A DNA stretch of 41,594 bases from Chloroflexota bacterium (GTDB taxonomy: Bacteria; Chloroflexota; Dehalococcoidia; SZUA-161). The stretch covers positions 1-41,594 of the forward strand of contig JAJYLC010000009.1 of assembly GCA_021787935.1 (NCBI GenBank), read 5' to 3'. Each line of letters starts with the position of its first letter. Position 1 is the first letter of the stretch. Shown in pieces: positions 8,523 to 17,386 of the stretch. A model generated the notes under the pieces. It was not told the origin of the DNA, did not search any database, and saw only the letters and a program-made list of their open reading frames with translations. Position numbers and translations under genes: made by a program.

Positions 8523-10835
8523 ATGCGATTCACCATGAATGCCCTGGGAACCTCCACAAAAAATCGCACCGAGTATGCCTCGCTTACGCCAGGCATGCTG
8601 GGAACAGTACCTTTGCTCCTAGTATTACTGGCACTATTGCTGTTCCATGTCTTCCATATCGGTGGCATTTATAACCCATCCTGGCTATTTCAGCTACTTA
8701 ACATAGGCCTGTTATCAGTGTCGTGTTTGCTTGCAGCTTACCTGGCGGTGTGGGCCTTTTCTGCGACGGGGCAGCCGCAACTTGCCTGGCTGGGCGGCGG
8801 GCTTTTCGTCTTCGGGCTGGCAAATCTCATGGCTGTGCTGGTAACTGATCCACAGAACTTGAATGTGACCGTGCACAACAGTAGCTCCTTACTTGCCTCG
8901 ATATACTTTTTGATAGGGGCTCTCATAGCAGCAGGCTGGAGCCTCCCACCCGGAATGTCCAGGATAAGACTTTCGACCCCGGCTATCATATACATTACAG
9001 GTATGCTATTCGTGGTCTTGATGTTCGTATTCAGCTTGCAAAATGTTACACCTGTCTTCTTCGTGCCCGGTGAAGGTGGCACCTTGCTCAGACAAATAGT
9101 GCTGCGTAGCGCCACCGCGCTGTTCGCTATCTCCGGGCTTGTGTTGCTTGTCGTATATTTTCGGTCGCGGATGGTGTTTCTCTACTGGTTTTGCCTGGGC
9201 CTGTTGCTGGTTGCCGTGGGTCTGCTAATCGTAAGTTTTCAGAAGACCATAGGTGATCCCACAAACTGGCTCGGCAGAGGCGCCCAGTACATGGGTGGCA
9301 TTTACTTCCTTATCGGCATCGCTACCACTCTACGAGAGACCGTATCCACAAGAATAGGTTTCACTAAACTGGCCAGCACTATATTTCCTGCTACAGCCCA
9401 GAGCTATCGACTTCTCGTCGACACGGCGACCGAGGCTATAATTGCCTTGAACCCCGAAGGCAGAATAGCGCTTTGGAACTCCTCCGCCGAGAAAATGTTC
9501 GGATATAGTACCAGAGAAGCTGTGGGCTCTTTTCTCGTCGATCTGGTGGTACTTGAAAGACATGCGCACGACGTTAGAGAATGGATGAGAGCAGCGAAAA
9601 CAGAGCTGCCGCTAACTGCTAAGGAGTTGACACTGAAACGCAAGGATGGGCAGGAGATTCCTGTGGCAGTATCGCTCTCCGCTGGAATATCATACGGTGC
9701 GCAGGTGAAAGTTTTTGTGGCGAGAGATATCGCTGACCGTAAGCAGGCCGAAGAAGCCCTCAGGCGAAGCGAAGAAAAATACCGTGGCTTGTTTGATAAT
9801 ATGACGGAAGCCTTTGCGCTTTGGAAAATTGTGTTAGATGACAAGGGTAAACCTAACAATTACGCTATCTTAGAGATCAATGATGCCTGTGAGAAGCTTG
9901 TTGGTGTCCCTAAAGAGAAATTGATTGGTAAAACCATTTTTGAGATATATCCCAACGCAGATCCACAGTGGATGGAGAGATTTGGTGTAGTTGCACTTAC
10001 CGGAGAAAGCGACCACTTGGAATATCACAGCCAGTTTCTGGATAAGTGGCTCGAACTACATGCTTTCTCTCTGCATGAAGGGTATTTCGCTACCGTCTTG
10101 AAAGACATTACCGGGCGCAAGAAAGTAGAACAGCTAAAGGACGAGTTCATCGGTATGGTGTCCCATGAGCTTCGCACCCCGCTGACAGTAGTAACTGGCG
10201 CCCTCTATACCTCCCTGAGCGAGGAGCTCCCGGCCGAGGAAAAACAACAGCTTATGTACGATGCTCTATGGGGCACAGAGATGCTGAACCAGATACTTGA
10301 CAACCTGCTCGAACTGTCTCGAGCCCAGGCAAATCGTCTTACGCTTACCATCCAGCCGGTAAATATTTTAGAATGCGCTGCTGGCGTTGTGAACAGACTT
10401 CAGTATAAATCGGCCGGACACTGGTTTGAGATAAACGTACCACCAGAGCTGACTGTGCAGGCTGACCCGGTTCGGATAGAACTCATCCTTCGCAATCTGG
10501 TGGATAATGCCATCAAGTATTCGCCATCGGGAGGACAGGTTACAATCTTCGCTAAACGAGACGGCGAGAACATGGTTGCCGGGGTCAGTGACCAGGGTCC
10601 GGGGATACCGCTCGAAGCGCAAGAGAGGCTTTTTGTGCGTTTCCATCGATTGGAGCAATCGGTTCACTCCGGAGTTGAGGGTATTGGGCTAGGGCTTAGC
10701 GTTTGCCGTACCCTGGTAGAAGCTCACGGGGGTCGTATCTGGGTAGAATCACAGCCCGGCCAGGGCTCTACATTCTACTTCAGCGTTCCCATAGACGCCA
10801 AGCCTGATAGGGCTGGTAATTTGTTGTCAGGCTAA
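8523..10835 (+). CDS. Orphan membrane-bound PAS sensor histidine kinase
   Basis: A 770-residue kinase. Residues about 25-275 form a run of seven or eight hydrophobic helices with no large extracytoplasmic loop, so the sensor is membrane-embedded. Two PAS domains follow (YRLLVDTATEAIIALNPEG near residue 297; KYRGLFDNMTEAF near 421). Next come the HisKA box SHELRTP with the phospho-accepting His548, and then a HATPase domain with N box NLVDNAIKYSPSGG, G1 VSDQGPGIP and G2 GIGLGLSVCRTL. No response regulator lies in the window, so its partner is elsewhere. The position between two catabolic operons suggests it senses a substrate or a redox or membrane signal for one of them; that is inference. 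The ATG at 8523 has no clear Shine-Dalgarno, and the ATG at 8535 is the alternative. Confidence 0.9.
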   Translation: MRFTMNALGTSTKNRTEYASLTPGMLGTVPLLLVLLALLLFHVFHIGGIYNPSWLFQLLNIGLLSVSCLLAAYLAVWAFSATGQPQLAWLGGGLFVFGLANLMAVLVTDPQNLNVTVHNSSSLLASIYFLIGALIAAGWSLPPGMSRIRLSTPAIIYITGMLFVVLMFVFSLQNVTPVFFVPGEGGTLLRQIVLRSATALFAISGLVLLVVYFRSRMVFLYWFCLGLLLVAVGLLIVSFQKTIGDPTNWLGRGAQYMGGIYFLIGIATTLRETVSTRIGFTKLASTIFPATAQSYRLLVDTATEAIIALNPEGRIALWNSSAEKMFGYSTREAVGSFLVDLVVLERHAHDVREWMRAAKTELPLTAKELTLKRKDGQEIPVAVSLSAGISYGAQVKVFVARDIADRKQAEEALRRSEEKYRGLFDNMTEAFALWKIVLDDKGKPNNYAILEINDACEKLVGVPKEKLIGKTIFEIYPNADPQWMERFGVVALTGESDHLEYHSQFLDKWLELHAFSLHEGYFATVLKDITGRKKVEQLKDEFIGMVSHELRTPLTVVTGALYTSLSEELPAEEKQQLMYDALWGTEMLNQILDNLLELSRAQANRLTLTIQPVNILECAAGVVNRLQYKSAGHWFEINVPPELTVQADPVRIELILRNLVDNAIKYSPSGGQVTIFAKRDGENMVAGVSDQGPGIPLEAQERLFVRFHRLEQSVHSGVEGIGLGLSVCRTLVEAHGGRIWVESQPGQGSTFYFSVPIDAKPDRAGNLLSG

Positions 10836-10843
10836 TGGTGACC

Positions 10844-10868
10844 ACTGCGCTTGGAAGGCGCAGTTTTC
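10844..10868 (+). terminator. Intrinsic terminator after the histidine kinase
   Basis: ACTGCGC (10844-10850) pairs with GCGCAGT (10858-10864) around a 7-base loop, followed by TTTCC. It starts nine bases after the kinase stop codon and insulates the glycyl-radical operon downstream. Confidence 0.7.
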
Positions 10869-10905
10869 CTTAATTAGTGGCCACATATATCCGGTTGGTC
10901 TACGC

Positions 10906-10934
10906 TTGACAAATTTCCGGATTAATGCTAGAAA
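10906..10934 (+). promoter_or_regulatory. Sigma70-type promoter of the glycyl-radical enzyme operon
   Basis: TTGACA (10906-10911), a 17-base spacer and TAGAAA (10929-10934). It lies between the kinase terminator and the first glycyl-radical enzyme and leaves a leader of about 115 bases, in which I see no riboswitch. Confidence 0.55.
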
Positions 10935-11055
10935 CAAACCTAGTAGAGCAATTCCACATACAATTGCTTAATAGCCGCTACAAAATGCAGGTACAGCTTC
11001 GGTAATATAACCTCAGTCTTTAATAGTTTCTGACCATGGGGGAGGGAGGCTAAAG

Positions 11056-13506
11056 ATGGCCACGGTTTCAGAGAAGAGGTTGACCCAAAAACTGGCAGAC
11101 CAGTTCCGTTACAGAACAATAATGGGACAGCGCGACTACCGGGTCGAGGAGGAGGAAAGGCTGGGCAAGATAAGTCACATCCGGCGAACGCTGAAGCTTG
11201 ATATCGAGCGCGCCCGCTATGTAACGCAAGCCTACAAGGAAAACGAGGGAGAGCCCATTGTTATTAGAAGGGCCAAAGCGATGGCCAATCATCTGGATAA
11301 CATGACCATCTATATAGGCGAGCACGACCGGATTGCGGGCAACACCGCTATAACCCCCGACCATACGATAAGCTATCCCGAGCTGTACTGCCGGTGGGTA
11401 GACAAGGCTATCGATATGGGCTACAGAGAAATGCTTCCCGACGAACACAGGGCAGAGATGCATGAGATTAACAAGTACTGGATGAACAAGTCTATACATG
11501 GAACTGAGCGTTTTCTGGTGCAAGAGGAAGACAAGCCCTATTGGTCTTACATGAATCAAGGAGCGTTCATCTGGGTGCACGGCGCGCACTCCGGCCAGAT
11601 GCCGAATTACCAGAAGATATTCAGGGTTGGTTTGAACGGCATACTCAAGGAGGCTCAGGACAAACTAAATGAAGTAAAGGCCAATAGAGAATTGATCCGC
11701 GATAATCCTAGAGATTTCCTGAAGAAGAAGGCTTTCCTGGAAGCTGTCATTATAAGCACCGAAGCAGCCATCAGGTGGTCGAAAAGGTATTCTGAATTGG
11801 CTCAGGCAATGGCTGCTGTGGAAGAAAGCGAGCAGAGGAAAAAGGAACTGGAGCAGATCGCTGAGGCCTGTAAGTGGGTCCCGGGCAACCCGCCTAGGAC
11901 ATTTTTCGAGACCCTGCAGTGCTGGTTCCTCATTATGCTGCTGGTCAGAGTACTCGATATCCAGACAGTTGGTATCGGCGACAGGGTTGATTATATCTGG
12001 TATCCATCCTACAAGAAGGACAAAGAGCGGGGACAAATAACCCCGGAGGAAGCTCAGGAGTTAATCGAGCATATCTGGCTGAAGCTTACCGAACTGACGG
12101 ATTTCAATGCGCCCATAATGGCAAGCGGCGGTCATACCACCCCTAGATACATAACAATCGGTGGTCAGGATCATCTGGGACGGGACGCTACCAACGAGCT
12201 GACCTACATAATCATGGACAGCGTCAAGGCTTTGAAGCTGGTCGAGCCCATGATGGTAGTCAGACTCCACCGCAACACACCGGACGAGTTCCTTTACCGG
12301 TTCACAGATATCCTGAGACAGGATGCCGGTCACTACGGCATCTTCAACGATGAGTTCATGGTACCGTACCTGATGAGCAAGGGTTTTTCAGTGGAGGATG
12401 CCAGAAACTGGGCCGTCGAGGACTGCATGAGACATACGGTGGTGGGCAAGCCTATGGGGCACAGAGCCATCGCCGGTCCGGGCTTCATGCTTCCCAAGTG
12501 CCTGGAATATGCCCTGTATCAGGGAAAAGACTACAAATTTTTCGACGGTAAGCAGATAGGGGCTCCTACTCCTGATCCGCTGACGTTCACTTCCATTGAC
12601 GATATGGTCAATGCTTATCTTGAGCAGGTGAGATTCTTCACTGAGAAGATAGTGATTTTCAGCAATATAACCGATGCTATCGAAGAGCAGTGGCTGCCAC
12701 AGCCTTTTAACTCGGCCCTCCTTGACGGCTGTATTGAGAATGCCATGGACGTCAGAGAGCTTCATTACTGGCACAAGACCAATATCCAGCCCGTGGGACA
12801 TACCACGGTGGTCAATGCGCTGGTAGCGATGAAGAAGCTGGTCTTCGAAGAAAAGAAAGCCACCATGGCGCAACTTTTGCAGGCTCTCAGGGATGACTGG
12901 GAAGGCCATGAGGAGCTGCGCAGCATGTTCCTGAACGCCCCAAAATTCGGCAATGATGACGATTACGTTGACCTTTTCGCCAGGGATATCCACATTAAAA
13001 CCTGTCAGGTGATGCAGGGTTTCAAAACGATATACGGCCACAAGGTTACCTGCGATGGCAGCGGAGGCGCTAGCTATTTCCACTTCGCGGGGCTTACCGG
13101 AGCAACCCCGGACGGAAGGAAAGACCGCGGCCTGTTTAACGACGGCACTATCTCTCCGGAGATCGGCACCGACAAAAAAGGGCCGACCGCTGTGCTCAAA
13201 TCTGTCTCCAAGATAGACCCTATGGTAACGTTCAACCACCTGTTCAATCAGAGGGTCATGCCTGAGTTCCTGGAAGGCGATAACAGGGCGAAGTTCGTGG
13301 CATACCTGAGGACCTTCGTTGACCTGGGGATTCACCACATCCAGTTCAATATCATCGACGACAAAATTCTGCGAGATGCCCAGGCTCATCCGGACAACCA
13401 CCAGGACCTGATTGTCAGGGTCGCCGGTTTCAGCGCTTACTTTGTGGACATGAACAGCGAAGTGCAGGAACAGATTATCACCAGGACGAAACAAAGGATT
13501 GCCTGA
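11056..13506 (+). CDS. Glycyl-radical enzyme (pyruvate formate-lyase superfamily), first tandem copy
   Basis: An 816-residue PFL-like glycyl-radical enzyme. The C-terminal radical loop is RVAGFSA with the radical-bearing Gly791, 26 residues from the end as expected. The Cys-loop reads VEDCMRH with the catalytic Cys457. Eliminases and decarboxylases of this superfamily (choline lyase, glycerol dehydratase, 4-hydroxyphenylacetate decarboxylase) have GCxE at this point; here Asp precedes the Cys and Arg stands where the Glu should be. It therefore does not fit those classes, and the reaction is unknown. X-succinate synthases also lack the Cys-x-Glu, so radical addition is one option. No activating radical-SAM enzyme and no Bss-type small subunits are nearby. 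The ATG is preceded by GGGGAGGGAGG. A close paralogue follows after 41 bases. Confidence 0.93.
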   Translation: MATVSEKRLTQKLADQFRYRTIMGQRDYRVEEEERLGKISHIRRTLKLDIERARYVTQAYKENEGEPIVIRRAKAMANHLDNMTIYIGEHDRIAGNTAITPDHTISYPELYCRWVDKAIDMGYREMLPDEHRAEMHEINKYWMNKSIHGTERFLVQEEDKPYWSYMNQGAFIWVHGAHSGQMPNYQKIFRVGLNGILKEAQDKLNEVKANRELIRDNPRDFLKKKAFLEAVIISTEAAIRWSKRYSELAQAMAAVEESEQRKKELEQIAEACKWVPGNPPRTFFETLQCWFLIMLLVRVLDIQTVGIGDRVDYIWYPSYKKDKERGQITPEEAQELIEHIWLKLTELTDFNAPIMASGGHTTPRYITIGGQDHLGRDATNELTYIIMDSVKALKLVEPMMVVRLHRNTPDEFLYRFTDILRQDAGHYGIFNDEFMVPYLMSKGFSVEDARNWAVEDCMRHTVVGKPMGHRAIAGPGFMLPKCLEYALYQGKDYKFFDGKQIGAPTPDPLTFTSIDDMVNAYLEQVRFFTEKIVIFSNITDAIEEQWLPQPFNSALLDGCIENAMDVRELHYWHKTNIQPVGHTTVVNALVAMKKLVFEEKKATMAQLLQALRDDWEGHEELRSMFLNAPKFGNDDDYVDLFARDIHIKTCQVMQGFKTIYGHKVTCDGSGGASYFHFAGLTGATPDGRKDRGLFNDGTISPEIGTDKKGPTAVLKSVSKIDPMVTFNHLFNQRVMPEFLEGDNRAKFVAYLRTFVDLGIHHIQFNIIDDKILRDAQAHPDNHQDLIVRVAGFSAYFVDMNSEVQEQIITRTKQRIA

Positions 13507-13547
13507 GTAAATCACGCTGCGGCAAAGGCCTCAAGGGGAGGTTGGAA

Positions 13548-16004
13548 ATGACTGTGGTGGATGAGAAAAGGTTAACCGAGAAGTTGGCAGACCAGGCGCG
13601 CTACAGGAGCGGGATGGGCGGGCAGCAGCGTGCCGGCCGCAGGCTCGACGAGCAGGAAATACGAAACCAGGTGAGTGACCTGCGTCCCGGCCTTAAGATT
13701 GATATCCAGCGCGCCCGCCTTGTCACACAGGCCTACAAGGAAAATGATGGCGAACCAATAGTAATTAGAAGAGCAAAAGCATTAGCCAATTTCCTTGACA
13801 ATATGTCTTTGTATCTAGGTGAGCATGACCGCATAGTCGGTAATTCGTCGAGGACTCCGGACCACACTATCAGCTACCCTGAGCTGTACAGCCGCTGGCT
13901 CGATAAGGCCATCGACATGGGCTACAAAAGCATGTTGACGGACGAAGAAAGGGCCGAGATGCACGAGATCAACAAATACTGGCTGAACAAGTCTACGCAA
14001 GGTCTCGAGCGTTTCATTCTCGCCGATGAAGATAAACCCTACTGGTCGTATTTCAATCAAGGGGTATTTATCTGGGTGCATGGTTACCACGCCGGCCAGA
14101 TGCCCAATTACGAGAAACTTTTCAAAATTGGCCTGAAGGGATTGCTGAAACAAGCCCAGGACAAGCTGGCAGAAATAAAAAGCGATAGAAGTCTTATCCG
14201 CGACAATCCCCGGGAATTCCTCAAGAAGAAAGCGTTCCTGGAAAGCGTCATAATATCACTAGAAGCAGGTATCAGGTGGAGCAAGAGATATGCCGAGCTC
14301 GCCCGAGCCATGGCTCGCGAAGCGAATTCGGAGAGACGAAAGGAGCTCGAACAAATCGCCGAGGCGTGTGAGTGGGTGCCCGAGAACCCGCCGCGGACAT
14401 TTTTTGAAGCTCTGCAGTTCTGGTATTTCATTTTCCTCATCAACAGGGTTATCGACATGCAAACTGCCGGTATCGGCGACAGATTTGATTACCTCTTCTA
14501 TCCTTTCTTCAAGAAAGATAAGGATGAGGGCAGGATAACCCGGGAAGACGCGCAGGAGCTGCTGGAACACGTCTGGATCAAACTTACCGAGCATCCCGAC
14601 CTGAATCCACCGATTATGGCCAGCGCTTCCAAGGCTACCCTGCGCTATCTGACTATCGGCGGACAGGACAGCCTGGGGAAAGACGTAACCAACGAGTTGA
14701 CCTACATACTCATGGACAGCGTCAAGTCCCTGAAGTTAACTGAACCGATGATATGCGTGAGACTTCACCGCAATACCCCGGACGAATTCCTTTACCGGTT
14801 CACGGACGTTCTGAGGCAGGATGCCGGTCACTACGGCATCTTCAACGATGAGTACATGGTGCCGTATCTGATGAGTAAAGGCATACCGCCCCAAGATGCG
14901 CGGAACTGGGCAGTTGAGGACTGCCTGAGACACACCGTAGTCGGCAAGCCCATGAGTCACCGTGCGATCTCGGGCATGGGATTCGCCTTGCCCAAGTGCA
15001 TGGAGTACGCCCTGAATCAAGGAAGAGACTACAAATTTTTTGAGGGGAAACAAATAGGCTACCCGACCCCCGATCCGCTTACCTTTACCTCAATCGAAGA
15101 CGCCATCCGGGCATACCTGAAGCAGGTAAAGTTCTTCTCCGAAAAAGTAGTAATGTTGGCGAACATAACAGATGCCCTCGAAGAGCAGTGGCTGCCCCAG
15201 CCTTTTAACTCGGCTATGCTAGACGGCTGCATTCAAAATGCCACCGATCTCCGGGAATTGCACTACTGGCATAAGACTAATATGCAGCCCGTCGGCCAGA
15301 CAACGGTAGTGAACTCGCTGGTAGCTATGAAGAAGCTGGTCTTTGAAGATAAAATAGCCACCATGGCGGAGCTTCTGCAGGCTCTCAGGGACAACTGGGA
15401 AGGCCATGAAGAGCTACGGCGGAAATTCCTCGATGCTCCTAAATTCGGCAACGACGATGACTATGTCGACCTTTTCGCCAGGAATGTCCATATCAGAACG
15501 TGCCAGACAATGCATGCGTTTAAGACGATATACGGGCATAACGTAACCTGTGACGGGAGTGGCAGTGTAAGCTATTTCAACTTCAGCGGCTTCACAGGCG
15601 CTACACCGGACGGCAGACAGGACCGTGACCTGTTCAACGATGGCACCATCTCTCCATTGCCCGGCACCGATAAGAAAGGGCCGACCGCTGTGCTCAAATC
15701 GGTTGCCAAGGTGGAGCCTTTGCTGACCTTCAATCACCTGTTTAACCAGAGGTGGACGCCTGAGTCCCTGGAAGGCGATAACAGATCCAAGTTCGTGGGA
15801 TACCTCAGGACATTCGTCGACCTGGGCATCCACCACATTCAGGGGAACGTGATTCACGACAAGGTGCTCTATGACGCTCAGAAGCACCCTGAAGATCATC
15901 AGGACCTGATAGTCAGGATAGCCGGGTTCAGTGCCTATTTCATCGACTTGCACAAAGAGGTGCAGGACCAGCTGATCTCCAGGACGAAGCAGAAGCTCTC
16001 CTAG
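13548..16004 (+). CDS. Glycyl-radical enzyme (pyruvate formate-lyase superfamily), second tandem copy
   Basis: An 818-residue paralogue of the preceding enzyme, very similar over its whole length, so the pair arose by tandem duplication. The radical loop is RIAGFSA (Gly793) and the Cys-loop is VEDCLRH (Cys459), with the same unusual Arg at Cys+2. The two copies differ at clustered positions that could shape the substrate pocket: MASASKATLRY replaces MASGGHTTPRY, and SVSYFNFSGF replaces GASYFHFAGL. This suggests related but not identical substrates, or a heterodimer. The start is ATG 13548 because GGGGAGG lies six bases upstream and the N-terminus then aligns with copy one; a TTG two codons earlier is less likely. 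It is followed by a repeat-containing gap of about 160 bases before the CoA-transferases. Confidence 0.93.
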   Translation: MTVVDEKRLTEKLADQARYRSGMGGQQRAGRRLDEQEIRNQVSDLRPGLKIDIQRARLVTQAYKENDGEPIVIRRAKALANFLDNMSLYLGEHDRIVGNSSRTPDHTISYPELYSRWLDKAIDMGYKSMLTDEERAEMHEINKYWLNKSTQGLERFILADEDKPYWSYFNQGVFIWVHGYHAGQMPNYEKLFKIGLKGLLKQAQDKLAEIKSDRSLIRDNPREFLKKKAFLESVIISLEAGIRWSKRYAELARAMAREANSERRKELEQIAEACEWVPENPPRTFFEALQFWYFIFLINRVIDMQTAGIGDRFDYLFYPFFKKDKDEGRITREDAQELLEHVWIKLTEHPDLNPPIMASASKATLRYLTIGGQDSLGKDVTNELTYILMDSVKSLKLTEPMICVRLHRNTPDEFLYRFTDVLRQDAGHYGIFNDEYMVPYLMSKGIPPQDARNWAVEDCLRHTVVGKPMSHRAISGMGFALPKCMEYALNQGRDYKFFEGKQIGYPTPDPLTFTSIEDAIRAYLKQVKFFSEKVVMLANITDALEEQWLPQPFNSAMLDGCIQNATDLRELHYWHKTNMQPVGQTTVVNSLVAMKKLVFEDKIATMAELLQALRDNWEGHEELRRKFLDAPKFGNDDDYVDLFARNVHIRTCQTMHAFKTIYGHNVTCDGSGSVSYFNFSGFTGATPDGRQDRDLFNDGTISPLPGTDKKGPTAVLKSVAKVEPLLTFNHLFNQRWTPESLEGDNRSKFVGYLRTFVDLGIHHIQGNVIHDKVLYDAQKHPEDHQDLIVRIAGFSAYFIDLHKEVQDQLISRTKQKLS

Positions 16005-16017
16005 TTGCACAGCAATC

Positions 16018-16073
16018 CCGTTCATGGTTCGACAATCCTTCGGCAAGCTCAGGACAGGGCTCGCCACGAACGG
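16018..16073. repeat. Imperfect inverted-repeat element
   Basis: CCGTTCATGG (16018-16027) and CCACGAACGG (16064-16073) pair with one G-U mismatch around an interior with GGCAAGCTCAGGACAGGGCTC. It looks like one of the dispersed intergenic palindromic repeats of environmental bacteria. It lies in the gap between the second radical enzyme and the CoA-transferases and could attenuate or stabilise the mRNA there. Confidence 0.5.
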
Positions 16074-16162
16074 CAAAAAGTCTGTTTTCGCAGAAAGATG
16101 TCAGAGCTCGACAGGCAAAGCAAAGCTTGAGACGAAAGGGGATGAAGGAGAAAGGTAAAAAT

Positions 16163-17374
16163 ATGGTATTTTTGCCTCCGTACAGGGTACTGGATTTGAC
16201 CGATGAGAAAGGCGTTTATTGCGGCAAGCTTCTCGGCGATTTGGGTGCTGAAGTAATCAAAGTCGAACCTCCCGGAGGAGACAGAACCAGATATCGCGGG
16301 CCCTTCTACCACAACGAGCCTCATCCCGAGAAGAGCCTGTATTTCCTCTACTACAACACCAGCAAAGGCTCAATTACTCTCAATCTGGAACATGCAGACG
16401 GACGCGCTATCTTCAAGAAACTGGTGAAGTCTGCTGATGCACTCCTAGAGAGCTACCCCGTCGGGCACCTCGCCAGTATCGGACTTGATTACAAATCGCT
16501 TCGAAAAGTCAATCCCGGCCTCGTAATGGCGGCTATAACCCCGTTTGGTCAGACAGGGCCACACAAGGACTACAAAGCCTCAGACCTCATAGTGATGGGC
16601 ATGAGCGGATACATGCAGCTCACCGGCGACCCCTATGGAGTGCCCGTCAGATTCGGAGATGAGCAGTCTCATTTTGCCCCTTCGCAGTACGCAGCCGTAG
16701 CCGTAACGGCTGCTCTTTATCACAGAGATGCGAACTCCGGAAAAGGCCAGTACATAGACATCTCCATGCAGGAGAGCCTGAATACCTATTGCTGCACCAT
16801 TGTTCAAGAAGCCGGCTGGACAGTGACAGGTCAGAATATCATCAGGCAGGGCGCCACCAGTCCCTGGAATTTCCCCAGCGGTCTTTACTCCTGCAAGGAC
16901 GGATGGATCGGGATGTACGTGGTGACGGCTGAACACTGGGATGCTTTGGCGCAGTGGATATACGAGGTCACAGGTAACGAAGAAATCCTTGAGGAGAAGT
17001 ATAGAGGCGGTCTGCTGGTGCGCAACCCCTATATAGACGTGTTAGAGGCTATATTCCTGGATTTCACCGGCTATCTCACAGCGCAGGAGCTGTTCTATGA
17101 AGGACAGAGACGCGGCATCGCCACATTGCCGGTCAATAGCGTTGCCGACCTTATCGCCGATAAGCAGTTGGCTGCACGTGACTTCTGGGTGGAACTAGAC
17201 CATCCCGTCGTGGGGCGGTTGAAGTACCCCCGGGGAAGCATGTACGGAGAAGATATAGCGCCGCCGCGAAAAGCTGCGCCTCTGCTGGGCCAAGACAACC
17301 GGAGAATCTATTGTGACGAGTTGGGATATACCGCCGATGAGCTGGATGTCCTGCGCACGGCAGGCATCATCTGA
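16163..17374 (+). CDS. Class III (CaiB/BaiF) CoA-transferase, first of a pair
   Basis: A 403-residue class III CoA-transferase, the family of formyl-CoA transferase (Frc), CaiB and BbsE/BbsF. These move CoA between carboxylates through an aspartyl-CoA anhydride or thioester. The N-terminal RVLDLTDEKGVYCGKLLGDLGAEVIKVEPP and GDRTRYRGP are typical. Asp166 in RFGDEQS aligns with the catalytic Asp169 of oxalate Frc. I chose ATG 16163, seven bases after AAAGG; a TTG further upstream would add 12 Lys/Arg-rich residues. The next gene is a second member of the family only 12 bases away. Such pairs form heteromers in benzylsuccinate CoA-transferase BbsEF, so this pair may work as one enzyme that activates a radical-enzyme product. 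Confidence 0.9.
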   Translation: MVFLPPYRVLDLTDEKGVYCGKLLGDLGAEVIKVEPPGGDRTRYRGPFYHNEPHPEKSLYFLYYNTSKGSITLNLEHADGRAIFKKLVKSADALLESYPVGHLASIGLDYKSLRKVNPGLVMAAITPFGQTGPHKDYKASDLIVMGMSGYMQLTGDPYGVPVRFGDEQSHFAPSQYAAVAVTAALYHRDANSGKGQYIDISMQESLNTYCCTIVQEAGWTVTGQNIIRQGATSPWNFPSGLYSCKDGWIGMYVVTAEHWDALAQWIYEVTGNEEILEEKYRGGLLVRNPYIDVLEAIFLDFTGYLTAQELFYEGQRRGIATLPVNSVADLIADKQLAARDFWVELDHPVVGRLKYPRGSMYGEDIAPPRKAAPLLGQDNRRIYCDELGYTADELDVLRTAGII

Positions 17375-17386
17375 CCGAGGTGTGAT

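Noticed and set aside
12388-13515. Long open frame on the minus strand inside the first glycyl-radical gene
   Set aside because: It is antisense to a well-conserved enzyme, has no ribosome-binding site and no recognisable domain. The high-GC coding strand explains it.
11056-16004. Pyruvate formate-lyase proper
   Set aside because: The consecutive Cys-Cys of PFL is absent; only one Cys is in the loop, and no pflA or formate channel gene is near.
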